From Pseudopyrenochaeta lycopersici (taxonomy: Eukaryota > Ascomycota > Dothideomycetes > Pleosporales > Pseudopyrenochaetaceae), in contig NHZP01000013.1 of the NCBI GenBank assembly GCA_003313425.1, forward strand, positions 434,001 to 498,000: a stretch of 64,000 bases of DNA, given 5' to 3'. Position 1 is the first letter of the stretch. Each line of letters opens with the position of its first letter. The position numbers and the translations under genes were made by a program. The notes below the pieces were generated by a model. The model saw nothing but the letters and a program-made list of their open reading frames with translations, searched no databases and had not been told where the DNA came from. Of this stretch, positions 23,389 through 34,350 are shown piece after piece.

Positions 23389-24892
23389 TGCCAGAGCGCC
23401 GTTTGGGATGCAAGTCGAAAGGATTGGTGTAATGGGAGCAAAGAGGATCCTCGGGTGTCTGTTGCAGGACAGACCGTGGCGGTTGTATTAAGTTATGGAC
23501 CAGAGGTTGGCGTTAGTCATTGCACAACTGCATCGGTCCGACCATGCCAAAAATACGCCTGTGCCGACGAGTCTCGACCACGCCGTGGAGTAAGTCGCAA
23601 AAGTCGGCTTCGACATCGGGTCGCAGACCGTAGCAGCCCGTCGCAGCCCGTCTCAGCCCGCAAAGGGTACTGCCAAAACGGGAAACTGCAACGCATGTAG
23701 TGCCGCGACGCGTGTGCTCTTTTCGGCGATGATGCAATCGCACTCGCCGCATGCCGTCTGCCACGGCTACCAACGCGATTGGCCAATGACGTGCCCAATG
23801 CTTACACGCACGCACACTCCGCCGCCCCATGAGAGAAAATCAAGAGACTAGTTAAGAAAACACTCCTTTCCGCACCAGCGCCCAAGCGTTCGGTGACGCT
23901 CCATTGTCCTGGAATTGCAAGGGTCCATGCGCTTCTCTTCTAGCATTGGCCCCACATGCTTCTCCACACTCTATCGTCGACGCATTCTACGTATCCCGAT
24001 ACCTCGAATTCGTTCCTTGTCGCTATTATTGAGAGACATACAATCTCAGCCACAGCAAGGACACACATTTTACCTGTACGCAGAAAGCGGGCAGTGGGCC
24101 ATGGAAAGGCTAGGCATATGGCAGATACCCGGTGCAGTTCCAAGTCTCTGCGACTTCGTCTTCCTAAGCAGCCACGAAGGCATCGAGTGTGGTAGCAATC
24201 CGCAGAACGATAGCCATGGCCGGGCAACCTTCTGGTACACTCGGCCCTACTATAACAATTGTCCCGTCGTCCCCTCTCCTTGACAACGGCGGGAATGGAT
24301 CCGAGCTATCTCCAGGCCGCACTATCGTCGACTTTTCCTGTACACAACTTGGCCCAAGGTATTGTGACTCTGCAATCCCATTTGAAGCGGGATATAGTCA
24401 AAATTGACATTGCCCTCACCCCAGTGGAATCACGTGGCTTTGTGCTGAGCCCAACCTCCCACGCACAATTCGTATTCGCTAACACTTGACCCCAATCACG
24501 TCGGTATGCCCAGGACAGTAATGCCGATCACCTATGTCGTTTCCTCCTTGCAAATCTGCAATTCGTCCGCCATCAGTGGGGTCTGCTTACAGTTGCAGAA
24601 GAGAAAAACTCTTGTGAACAGCAATGTGGAAGCCCCGGGCCACATCACCCAATAAGCGCAGTCACATCTTCTCACCTTCCGCAACGGGGGCGGGGGCTGC
24701 AGGAGCTGTGCATTCATGCATGCAATATCAAGGCAAATTTTTATCTGATCATCTTATCAATTGACGGGTCATCTCCGACAAAGATCCGCATCATGGCCAT
24801 CTGATAAGCATCGCCAACCTTCTTTCCGTGCCGTAACATTTGGCGTTATAGGAGCTTCCATAATTCACAGATTCAACACTGTCAATGTCACC
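23389..24892. other. divergent intergenic region
   Basis: 1.5 kb between the start codons of the ThrE-like gene (-) and the P450 gene (+). It should contain both promoters. A TATATAGTCACG stretch lies just inside the P450 start rather than upstream. No further gene recognised; the short frames around 23.5-24.5 kb show no domain. Confidence 0.5.
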
Positions 24893-26503
24893 ATGTTTTA
24901 TATAGTCACGTTCCTCAGTGTAGTCATTGCCTTAGTTGTGTTCGTTGCTCGGAAATCCAATGCACTATCCCAAGTGTTCACGGTAAGCTCCACTGTACAT
25001 CGTTGCGACAGCCACGCTGACCAAAGGACAGGTCTACCTCCGATTCCGGTATCCTATTAAGTCTGCGGATGGTAAAGAGAGCCTCCCCACCCTCCCATTT
25101 GTTTGGCCGAACGGACAAGGCAATGTTGAGAAATATCTTCGCGGGCGCGAAAACAGCGCCAGATGGGGGTCTCAGTATGGTTCTCTCTACCGAATATGGT
25201 CCGGCTTCCATGGCGAAATGCAAGAAAATGCCTTAAATTGAACATACTGAAGTCTTCGCTCATCCGATGCAGAATCCTTACCACACCTAATGATATCGAG
25301 ACTGTCTTTCGCGACTCGCACACCCACCTCAAAGCTAATGCAAACGATAGCGGACACTACATGTACCAACTGCTTGGTATCTGCCTAGGGCTTGTCAGCG
25401 GGCAAGAATGGAGATCTTTGCGGAAAGAGACCGAAGCACCGTTCACTCGAACCGCGACGACAACGTACGTCAAAAGCGTGCTAGCCCATTCCAAGCAGCA
25501 TATTCTTTCGCTTTGCAACACCAAGCCAGACAAGTGGCAGCTTCGACCTTACGCCGATCTGAGAATTTATCCCTTCCTAGCACTCGCGGATATTCTTTAC
25601 GGAACACTGACCCCACCTCTGAAGGCCAGACTGTTAGAGATCATTCCTGGGCGAGATTCTGTGTTTGCTCACATGATGATGGGCGGTATAACACGATATT
25701 CTTGGGCCAAGTATCTGCCTCTCAAGGCCAACCGCGAAATGCGTCAGTTTAAGCAGGCCTGGGGAAGATGGAATGACGACGCCCACATCGAAGCATTGAG
25801 AAAGGATAAGACGGAAGCATGTGCTCCAATCATACCGATGTACGAAGCTGTAGCCAAAGGAAGCATATCGCGTGAAGCTCTCCTTCAAACCCTCGACGAA
25901 ATGCTCTTCGCCAATCTGGACGTATCGATCGGAGCACTAGCATGGTCATTCGTCTTCATCGCTGCGTACCCTCATGTGCAAGCAAGACTACTATCCGAAA
26001 TTAAATCTGCGCTGGTTGACTCCGAAAGAACTGAGGCATATCTGATGTCGCAGTCGAACTACCTCCATCACATTTTGCTTGAGGGTGGGCGTCTTCGCCC
26101 CGTAGCGGCATTCTCTGTCGCGCAAGCATGCCCCACACGGCGTCAAGTTGGCATCTTTGACCTACCAGCTGGTTCTAAATTCGTCGTGGATGCACACGCA
26201 CTCAACGTGCGCGACCCTTTGTGGGGACCGGACAATACAACCTTCCGCCCGGAGAGATGGGCTGAAGGCGGTGTCAGGAGAGCTCAGGACATAAGGTATT
26301 GCTACTGGCGCTTTGGATTCGGTCCAAGAGTCTGTTTGGGTAAGTACGTAGTTGATCTGATGATGAAGGCCTTGATTGTGGAGGTGGTTAGAGACAGCAT
26401 GGTAAAGCTGGAGGATGAAAAAGGCGGGGAATGGGAGTGGAAGGAGGATACTTGGGTATTGCCACCGGAGTTGAGGATTGCATGTGTGAAGAGAGCCACG
26501 TAG
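24893..26503 (+). CDS. cytochrome P450 monooxygenase
   Basis: Three exons, 24893-24982, 25032-25219 and 25273-26503; 502 residues. Exon 1 is an N-terminal membrane anchor (MFYIVTFLSVVIALVVFVAR). Intron 1 is GTAAGC..ACAG (49 bp, phase 0). Intron 2 (53 bp) has a GC donor (GCAAGA) and GCAG acceptor; splicing it gives SLYRIWSGFHGEI-ILTTPN, the expected continuous P450 sequence, whereas reading through meets a stop. Landmarks: I-helix region LDEMLFANLDVSIGALAW, ExxR motif E363-GG-R366, FRPERW, and heme loop FGFGPRVCLG with Cys447 as the iron ligand. Enzyme of the endoplasmic reticulum that needs an NADPH-P450 reductase; substrate unknown. I-helix lacks the usual AGxDT acid-threonine pair in its standard form (ANLDVS). 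No backbone synthase is visible nearby, so a metabolite cluster is not supported. Confidence 0.88.
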
Positions 26504-28091
26504 ACTCATCAAGCTTGAAAGCCAAATGGCGCTGTTGTAGGTTCCATGTACGATGAGGATCTTGGACGTCACTGTACACATTGCGGAAAGTCACTCAATT
26601 TGATTATAATACACAATTGACTCATAAGTATTGAACGCCTATAGAACATACGAATCTCGAAACAATTATAAGATCGGATACAATGTGAACTTGTACAATG
26701 TGCGCAATAGGATACCGATGACGTGTTCAGGAACTAATCACTCCTAGTTCTAGACTGAAAAGCCGGGAAATGATAACTACCATCATTCCTGTAAACATTT
26801 CAATGAAACTCGATCACAGCCCTAACAAGGTCGTCTCCCATGCGATTGGATATCTTTCTTTGGCCCCTTTCCACGAATTCAGAAGTTTTTTCGGGCGCTC
26901 ACACATGAATGGCAGCTCTTGTGTATGTTTGCATCACGCCCCCAATTGCCCTATTTGACAAGCACTCTTAGATGCGCCACCAGTTCATCCCTTTGTGTTG
27001 TCCATACTGCAGATTCCCGGAGAGTTTATCTAATACTTTATTCACACACTGAGCGATCGGTCTTTTTAGATAAACTTCGGTCAGCAGAATGCCGAAGATG
27101 TTAGATACTTTACGTTCGAAGACAGTATTGTGTGAGGGGTAGCGCTCAATTACGTCTTTCAGAAGAGCTTGGTAATGCGTCCACAAGACATTAGTCAGCC
27201 TGGATGGTAATTGTTTAAGAAAACAACTATTGCAAACAACAAGCTGTGGCCTATTATACCGCGCTCCTTGCGCTCTAAGGGCGGCAACAAGTTTCCACGC
27301 TCCAGCCTGAGCGCTGGCGCTTGCGGTGGACTGTGCTCCTGCGAGCTTTCTGAATAGATAGTGGTCTGTCTAGTAGATCGCCTAGATCACTGATACCCAG
27401 CTCCCGTCTTTCCTCCACAATAAAGCTACAGATTACATGTCTGAAGGGGTTCTAAATCAATAATTGGGTCTCATCGCAGTTCAAATGAGCACATGAATGG
27501 TCGATAGACAGTATTGGTGGCAATTCTTCGCATCTCGTGTACCTCCTAAAACTGAACGACTTCGCGTGCACCAGGCGAAACGAAATTATACCACTCCCGG
27601 ATAAGTGTCCGAATGCATCAATCTAACAAAAATCAAGACAACATGTGTTTAAGAAAGATAACGAGAGTCTATAATACCGTCGCTAATGGAACGGTGCAAT
27701 TATGATACGACAATGCTGGCGCACTATAGCCCACAATGATAAGTTTTCGGGGTTAACCACGCCAGATTTTTCGTTATACTGATGCCGCAGATAAACCCGA
27801 TTGATTATAAGTATTGTGAGCTTAAGAGGTAAGGATCTTTAACGATTTGAATAAGAGACTAAGATCCTCTAGCATTAAAAGCGCAAACGACGAGTGTTAC
27901 ATCTTAGGCCATACATTAAATGACATATGACGGAAAATTGTGGAAGCAGGGACTAGTAATGTTTTCGTTTAGACTGAGATTGGCTGGGGATCGTTTGGAT
28001 TCGCAGCATAACTGATTCTTCCTGCTGGCAAGAAGAATAGTGAGATGATGCGGCCTCCTCGAAATTGAGGATAGCTATGAAGAGTCATTCA
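26504..28091. other. intergenic, with an LTR relic
   Basis: 1.6 kb between the P450 and the hydroxylaminobenzoate-lyase-like gene (convergent 3' ends). Apart from the LTR-like relic at 27228-27419 I see no gene or family. Composition is somewhat AT-rich. Confidence 0.5.
27228..27419 (+). mobile_element. degraded solo LTR related to the one at 47566-47917
   Basis: Starts TATTGCAAACAACAAGCTGTG and ends CTTTCCTCCACA, matching the termini of the 352-bp solo LTR in the transposon island (TGTTGCAAACAACGCGCTGTG .. TTTCCTCCACA). Inner parts also agree (AGTGGTC..TAGATC..CTAGATCAC). It is shorter because the GC-rich CACGTGCGC-type repeat section is missing or replaced. No clear target duplication; the first G is A, as RIP would produce. 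Confidence 0.55.
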
Positions 28092-28639
28092 TCAAAAGTT
28101 TATGTGACTTTGAAGCACATACTGATGCGTGCCCGGTCCAGGGCTTGTCCACCCTGCGCCTTGCCATCCTTGCATCCCTTTCAACTCCGTCTTTTCATCA
28201 ATCTGCACCACACAGTTGATTTCACCGTATGGATGTGAGTGATGCTGGCCGGTGAACTCTTCCTGGGAGTCTACGTAGACAGCGGTGATACTAAAGAAGC
28301 GTGTTTCTTCCTTTGGTAGAGAGATCTTCGAGCGTTGATAATGTGGTCCATCAATTTGGATATTGGCTGCCCAGCCCTCATCCACTCCCTTCCGCGTTAA
28401 TGAGCATAAGTCTTCATAGATTGGATTTCCTGGCCCATAGTTGGCATTAAGATATGCTTCAAGGTCCTTACCAGGAGTTCTGGCATAATTAATAAGTAAC
28501 ACCAAAGTATCAAGAGAGCGTACAGGTTTTCTACTTCTGTAAAGAAGTCTTGGCAACGCTGAAGAAGCTGTTGCGCTGTTGGATGCTGCGCAAAATCGAC
28601 TTCTGCAACAGGCGCAGAACCTGGTACTTCTTTCTGCAT
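28092..28639 (-). CDS. 4-hydroxylaminobenzoate lyase-like protein (PnbB/DUF4863 type)
   Basis: Two exons, 28639-28524 and 28479-28092, joined across a 44-bp intron (GTACGC..CCAG) that splits a Leu codon; 167 residues starting MQKEVPGSAPVAEVDFAQHP. The second exon carries DEGWAANIQIDGPHYQRSKI, a His cluster GQHHSHPYGEINCVVQID (about residues 115-130) and a GWTSPGPGTHQY segment. This pattern fits the small cupin-like lyases known from bacterial 4-nitrobenzoate breakdown, which turn 4-hydroxylaminobenzoate into protocatechuate and ammonium. Fungal homologues are uncharacterised as far as I know, so the substrate is inference. Soluble; no signal or membrane segment. No other aromatic-degradation gene is next to it. 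Confidence 0.7.
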
Positions 28640-30002
28640 GGTCAAGGCCACAGTTCGATTAGCGCACGATGGTCGCAATTCAGCCGTAGGATTCTATGGT
28701 GTGCTAGGTAATACAAGGTGTATCTTCAATAGCTGAGTAGCCACGCCTTTGGATATTTAAGTATCATGCGGATTATCGTGACAATTTGTTAACCAGTGCG
28801 AATTATTAGCTTGCTGCGATGGTTACCCCGCTTCAACCAACGTTATCGGCACCTGACGTCGGAACCACTTCTCCGCCGCCACTGTTTGTGGCAAGGACTT
28901 TTACTTAATGTACAAAGCTGCTTGTAGCCTGACGAATGTTCACCTTCGGGACATTGCTGTCGGTGTCGCAATATTGCATGAGAGTACGTGAAATCTACCT
29001 AGATTCTGTGTTGTAGAACAACCATAAGCTTGCTACCAACGATCATATCAGCGTGAAATTTGCGCTATGTTAAACATGTAACATGCCGAGCATGTTTTAT
29101 TGTGCAGAAATATAGGCCTCAGCCAACCTCTTCCTTTTGATGGTAATCTTGTGCGCACTGGAAGCAACTAAGCATCTCGTGTTAGTTAAGATTAAGAGAT
29201 TGTAGTCAACAAGGGAATATCACATGATGCCAGTTGGCCTGTGCTCGGCTTGGCGCCAAGGGCATGGTAATAAACGGGTACACGGTGTTACCGCTCGAGC
29301 GACAGCCCACGAAGAAGGTGATCCATGCACCCTACCCACCGTCAAGAATATCCGGCAGTACCCAGAACGCGAAGAAGACGCCAAATTGCTATGTGAAGCG
29401 ACCGAAAAAGGGGTGGTGAACGCTGTAAGGTCCATTCATCACGAGACGCTTCACATTGATGGCACAGACGAAAACAGACATAACGTCATGTCGCACGTAG
29501 CGAGATATCTGGTGTGATGAGAAACGTAAGCGGTGCTCCGACTTCACGTGGATCAAAAGTAGTTTAAAACACCAAGTCAGGCGATGCAGAATAAAACGGA
29601 ATGTGTAGCCACCTTCGCATCTAAAAATTACCTTCGCGTTTGCACTTTGCGAGCCTACTTCGTGCAGAGCCTTAATTTGTCGCAAAACAAGTTTGCTTCG
29701 CCACAGCACCGCCATCAAGCTTTTTCCATTATTATAATTCATATAGAGACCAATTTTCCGGCTCCGGGTGGTCCGTAAAATAGGTACCCGCGTTGATAAA
29801 TAAGGCCGCGTGTGAAGTACTATGTCCTTGTTTTGGTATCTAAAAATTCTCCTACATTATCTAGCCCACAACGGTCGTAGGCAACTGCGTGCGAAACAGT
29901 AGCCACAATAGCCGAGCGAGCTAATCAAAGTCTTGCACAGGAGGGTAGGTTAAGATGCAACTAGTAGGGTTCGATGGTAAGGTAGACAATCCTCAGTTCG
30001 CT
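28640..30002. other. intergenic, no gene supported
   Basis: 1.4 kb upstream of the lyase-like gene and downstream of TOP3. A frame at 29224-29517 (+) reads 97 codons but shares the stretch with another open frame and shows no family I know; I do not call it. Confidence 0.45.
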
Positions 30003-32168
30003 TTACCAAAAACATACTTCCGAACAGCCTACAATCACATCAGCGGAGAAGTAGGTACGCCAAGACTCACTCCTCACCGTACGAAGGACCTCCGGATGTT
30101 GCTGCATGCGAGCATAGACCCCTCGATACTGCTCGATGGTTTCGTTCACAACCCGAGCCTTTGTCGTCTGTCCATTGCATATAGCGTTCACCTTCAGCTC
30201 CATCTATGCCTGTCAGTAGCAGCCCGTGATGGAGATTGATCAAGGACGTTATCTTACCTCCTTGCGTAAAAAAGGCTTCGTCAAATTAGTCTCGAACCCC
30301 ATATTCTCGTGGCCTTCAACCAAAGCGACCCCTAGCGTCGTGGGTATGAATTCCCGAACACCTGTTACAGCGCCGCCGCCGCCGGCACCGCTATTCCTGC
30401 CGGCACCACGACAGGCTATTGCAGTTCTACCTCTACGACTATTTCCGACTCTCGCTTGGGTTGGCAACTCCTCGGACCCTTCTTCGTCATTTCCATGCCG
30501 CGCCTGTCTTGGCTGAGTTCTGGCTTCGACATATTGTCGGTCTATAATTGTGACAATGTGGTCGGCCATTGTGGCATCAGTGCCGATACCATTCGCGTTC
30601 ATCAGTGCAAGCAGGTCCGGTTCAGTTAGATATCCAGGTGGTGACGTCTTACCTTCACTGAGAATAGCTTCGGTCGGCTCGAAGACCTCGCCTTCGATGA
30701 ATGGGGGAAGCTCTTGGTTGCCCCACCGATCGTAAACATAGACATCGAGATAGTTGCGCTCTAATATTACAAGGCCAGATGCATTGAATGTTTCCGGTCC
30801 ATAGAGAATACTAATGTCGGTCTTTGACCCCTGGGCGTCTTTGCTGCAGCATGCCAGGAAGCGCCGGACAACAAACTCATGGACACGCTGCTCTTCATGT
30901 GAGAGCGTAGTTGGATTGACGAAATTGACTGGGTGGATAGGCGGGTGGGCCTTATCATTATTACGTCCGTTACGGGGCCACGAAAAGCCTCCTTCAACCA
31001 GCGCCATTGCATAATCAGCCCAGCGGCCGCCCTGCGCCTGCTTCTGGACGAGGCCGCGAAGGTCCATACCTTGATCGAACTGATCTGTCTCGGTTCGAGG
31101 ATAGCTAATCCAACCTTTTTGATATAGCTTTTCTGCAAGCTGCAGAACCTTTTGACTGTCCATTCCGAGGAATCTGCTGCCGCACTTCTGAAGCTCTAGA
31201 GTAGTCAACGGTAAGGGTTTCCACTTGCTCGTTGGCTTAGTTTTGACCTTTTGGACCTGAGCATTCTGCGAAGTGAGACACCACTCATAGAGAATAACAA
31301 CTGTCATTCTATTGAAGAGGTGTTTACGAGCCCAACAAAAGTTCACCCTTATTCCAGCTTTTTGATACATCAGGTTGATGCCCCAGAATGGTTCCGGGAT
31401 AAAATTCCGAACGCGCAAGTAGCGCTCGACGATGAAGCCAAGCGTAGGAAACTGACAGCTCCCGTAGCTGATTAATTGAGAGGCTTCTGACAGGCTGCCT
31501 CGCTGGAGCACAGGACGAAGACTCAGAGTGAGGTGCCGGGTGAAGCATGCGCCCACACGAAGATCGAGCTCGATACGAGAAGCTACTGCGTCGGCTTGCG
31601 CTTCGTCGAGATCGGCGGGATGCTGTGCGGCGTGAATGATATGCGCTCTTTCGATGTTTGAGAAATGTGCCCTTACTGTGCCGCCAGCGCAACCCAGAGT
31701 CTGGTTGCTTTGCGCTGCCACCGACCGAATCTCGGTGCCTATGTGCTCACCTTCGCGATCGCAGTCGGTCCAGATATAGAGCACGTCGGCCCGGCGAGCG
31801 TGTCGCTTGATGTTGTCCGCGATAGACTTTCCGTTGCTACCAACGAAAACCTCGATGCGAGCGTCAAAAAGCGCAGATGGGTCGCATGAAGTCCAGCTCT
31901 TGTATCGGGGCTCAAACTCGTGGCTGAGGAGGTGGCCTAGCACAGAGGTCATCGTGACACTGCAATGACCCCATTGCGGAAAGTTGTAGTCGAATTCGTA
32001 GTTCTTCACATACGGATTGCCTTGGACGTTATGCTGCATGTCCATTAGCTCGACTGGCAGATTGTGCACGTCTGTGCTCACTGTAGTTACTTGATCTCCT
32101 AAGTAGTTTGCAATTGCTTTCGCAATCGATGGCTTCTCCGCAACGCATAACACTGTTCTTATTACCAT
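30003..32168 (-). CDS. top3: DNA topoisomerase III
   Basis: Two exons: 32168-30258 and 30203-30003 with a 54-bp intron (GTAAGA..ATAG) that joins PFLRKE to MELK, the expected sequence; 703 residues as read. Type IA topoisomerase that with a RecQ helicase and Rmi1 dissolves recombination intermediates. Toprim part: CVAEKPSIAKAIANYL at the N-terminus and IWTDCDREGEHIG. Catalytic tyrosine Tyr356 in GWISYPRTETDQFD, the same position number as in yeast Top3. Then SRFLGMDSQKVLQLAEKLY before and EFIPTTLGVALVEGHENMGF after a roughly 55-residue Arg/Gly-rich insertion (near 555-610). The last residues after MQQHPEVLRT are uncertain: a further intron with a GTGAGG donor may replace the final 20 or so. 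The start codon lies only about 165 bp from the first LTR of the transposon island, so the promoter must be short or contain repeat DNA. Confidence 0.92.
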
Positions 32169-32194
32169 AGCGGATCGTGTGTTTAGCGTAGGGT

Positions 32195-32334
32195 AGCAAA
32201 TGGGTGTAGGTTAGGTTAGGGTTAGGTTTAATTACATAAGACCTAAACCTAACCTAGAGTAGTAAATAGGTTAGAGGTACCTTACTATAGGTATAGGTTA
32301 GGTTTAAGGTTTAGGGTAGTAAATAGGTTAGGAG
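32195..32334. repeat. telomere-like degenerate TTAGG(G) repeats
   Basis: Several TTAGG/TTAGGG motifs (GGTTAGGTTAGGGTTAGG near 32209-32226) and the complementary CCTAAACCTAACC near 32242, then GGTTAGG-type motifs up to the LTR. Too short and too mixed in orientation to be a chromosome end; an interstitial telomere-like patch between TOP3 and the first LTR. Confidence 0.5.
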
Positions 32335-32569
32335 TGTGAGGCAGTCAACACGCACAGTTGGGACGGTCTGGTTGAGAGTAACTCTATTTAAAAGAAGTAG
32401 ACAAAATAGCAGATACCTCTCACCTTCGGGAGAGAGGTGCTGCCTAAATACATAAGCTAGATCAGGCTAGTCCCGATCTAGCTATCCAGCTAGGTAAAAG
32501 GTAAAAGGTAAAAGGTAACAGTTACCTTGCACCTGCGTCTAGTAACTCTAGAAGAATTAAACCCTAACA
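32335..32569 (-). mobile_element. LTR of Gypsy family B, copy 1
   Basis: Starts TGTGAGGCAGTCAACACGCA and ends ACCCTAACA (TG..CA). Followed by a poly-C/pyrimidine tract (32580-32594), the complement of a polypurine tract, so the element reads on the minus strand with this as its 3' LTR. The same LTR plus the same following sequence recurs at 35469-35770. Confidence 0.75.
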
Positions 32570-33427
32570 TAACCTCCTTTCCCCCCCCCCCCTTTAAAAT
32601 AGTAAGGGTCTCTAAACTAGAGATAAAAAATAAGATATAAATATAAAAAACTATGTATAACTAAGTCTCTCTAACTTAGTAAATCTAGTAATAGCCTTTA
32701 TATAGCGCTACGTATATCTAAATAGTATCTGTTAGGACTAGTTCTATATAGTTATAGCCTAGTCCTTAGGGTTATTAGGGTTAAATAGGTACAAAGGAGT
32801 TTAATAAGGGATAATAGGGTTACATTAGGAACTAGAAGGATCGCTGCTATATAGGCAGAATCCTAAGAGGCTTTTATATTACTTTTACTCTGTCCCTAGG
32901 ACTAATTAGGCTAAAGGAAGCTAATCTTACCTTGGATAGCCCTAATCTAGCCTATTATAGGCTAAACTAGCTAAGTATACTTTAAGTATACTAGACTTAT
33001 TAGCTAGTCTAGTTTAGGGTAGCAAATAGGTATAGGTTTGTAAAGATCTTAAAAGCTATTAGTAAGGATAACTAATAAGACCGTAAGGTTAGTTCTCTAA
33101 GATAGAGTAAGAGACTATATAGAAGGGGGTTTTAATACTAAGATAGTAAGAAAGCGCTTCTATAAAGAGTACTAAAGGTTAAAAATAATTAGTATTACTA
33201 TTACTATACTATAGAGTATAATATTAAGTTAAATATAATAAGCTATAAGAGTTTATTGTAGTAATCTATATATATAAGGAGTCTTATAAGACTATACTAT
33301 TCTTACTAAGTCTTATATAGAGACTAAATATTAGTATATAAGATTCTTAAAACTATAAGACTTATAATAAGTTACATATTCTCTTAGGTGCAGCCTTATA
33401 GTTAAGCGTACGTACTAGGCTATAGAG
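32570..33427 (-). mobile_element. Gypsy family B internal remnant, left part
   Basis: Begins like the sequence after the second LTR (AAAATAGTAAGGG(T/C)CTCTAAACTA..), then heavily TA-converted sequence with no open frame. It is cut by the hAT element at 33428-35131 and resumes at 35140-35468. Confidence 0.5.
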
Positions 33428-33469
33428 CAGGGTTGCCACTTTTTTAGTAATAGTAATTACTATTAGTAA

Positions 33470-33830
33470 TTACTATTACTATTACTATTACTATTACTAT
33501 TACTATTACTATTACTATTACTATTACTATTACTATTACTATTACTATTACTATTACTATTACTATTACTATTACTATTACTATTACTATTACTATTACT
33601 ATTACTATTACTATTACTATTACTATTACTATTACTATTACTATTACTATTACTATTACTATTACTATTACTATTACTATTACTATTACTATTACTATTA
33701 CTATTACTATTACTATTACTATTACTATTACTATTACTATTACTATTACTATTACTATTACTATTACTATTACTATTTTACTATTACTATTACTATTACT
33801 ATTACTATTACTATTACTATTACTATTACT
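33470..33830. repeat. (ATTACT)n hexanucleotide satellite
   Basis: About sixty copies of the 6-bp unit ATTACT with one interruption near 33776-33780. Lies next to the left end of hAT element A and looks like an expansion of the TAGTAATTACTATTAC subterminal motif. Confidence 0.95.
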
Positions 33831-34139
33831 AACGCTACTTAGTAAAAGTAATTACTATTACTATTTAGTAAATTAGTAATTACTAGTTACTAATTAGTAA
33901 TGACTAACTTTAAAATTAGCTAGATATAATATATTAGTTATATAACTTAATATTACTTTCTATTTATGTATTATAGCTTAAAAAAACTACTACTTTCTAA
34001 TATATAGCTATATAAAGTATTAGTACTTTTAATAGTATTAATAGTAATAGTAATAATACTAGTAAATAATATAAAATTTAATATTAATATTATATATACT
34101 ATTATTAGTAGAGTAAAAAAGATATATTATAAATCATAT

Positions 34140-34350
34140 ATATTTTAAATAGTTATAATAGTTAGGATAGCTAAGAACCTTAAGAACTTTAGAAACCTAA
34201 AGGACCTTAAGCCTTAAAAACCTTAAGCCTTAAGAACTTTAGAAACCTTAAGGACCTTAAGCCTTAAGAACCTTAAGAACCTTAAGAACCTTAGAAATCT
34301 TAAGAAATTTAAGAACTTTAGAAACTTTTAGAACCTTAAGAACCTTAAAT
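34140..34350. repeat. degenerate AACCTTAAG repeats inside hAT A
   Basis: Many imperfect 8-10 bp copies of (A)ACCTTAAG / AACTTTAGA. The unit resembles the clean 9-bp ACCTTAACA array at 54806-54990. Confidence 0.7.

Noticed and set aside
24893..28639. Secondary-metabolite cluster
   Set aside because: Only one P450 and one small lyase-like gene; no polyketide synthase, peptide synthetase, terpene synthase or cluster regulator next to them.
29224..29517. 97-codon plus-strand frame between the lyase-like gene and TOP3
   Set aside because: Another frame in the same stretch looks equally good; I cannot assign a family or splice partners. A small gene relic remains possible.
32195..32334. Chromosome end
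   Set aside because: Telomere-like units are few, degenerate and in both orientations, and sequence continues for 30 kb.
33470..33830. CRISPR-like array
   Set aside because: Pure 6-bp tandem repeat without spacers, in a eukaryotic genome.
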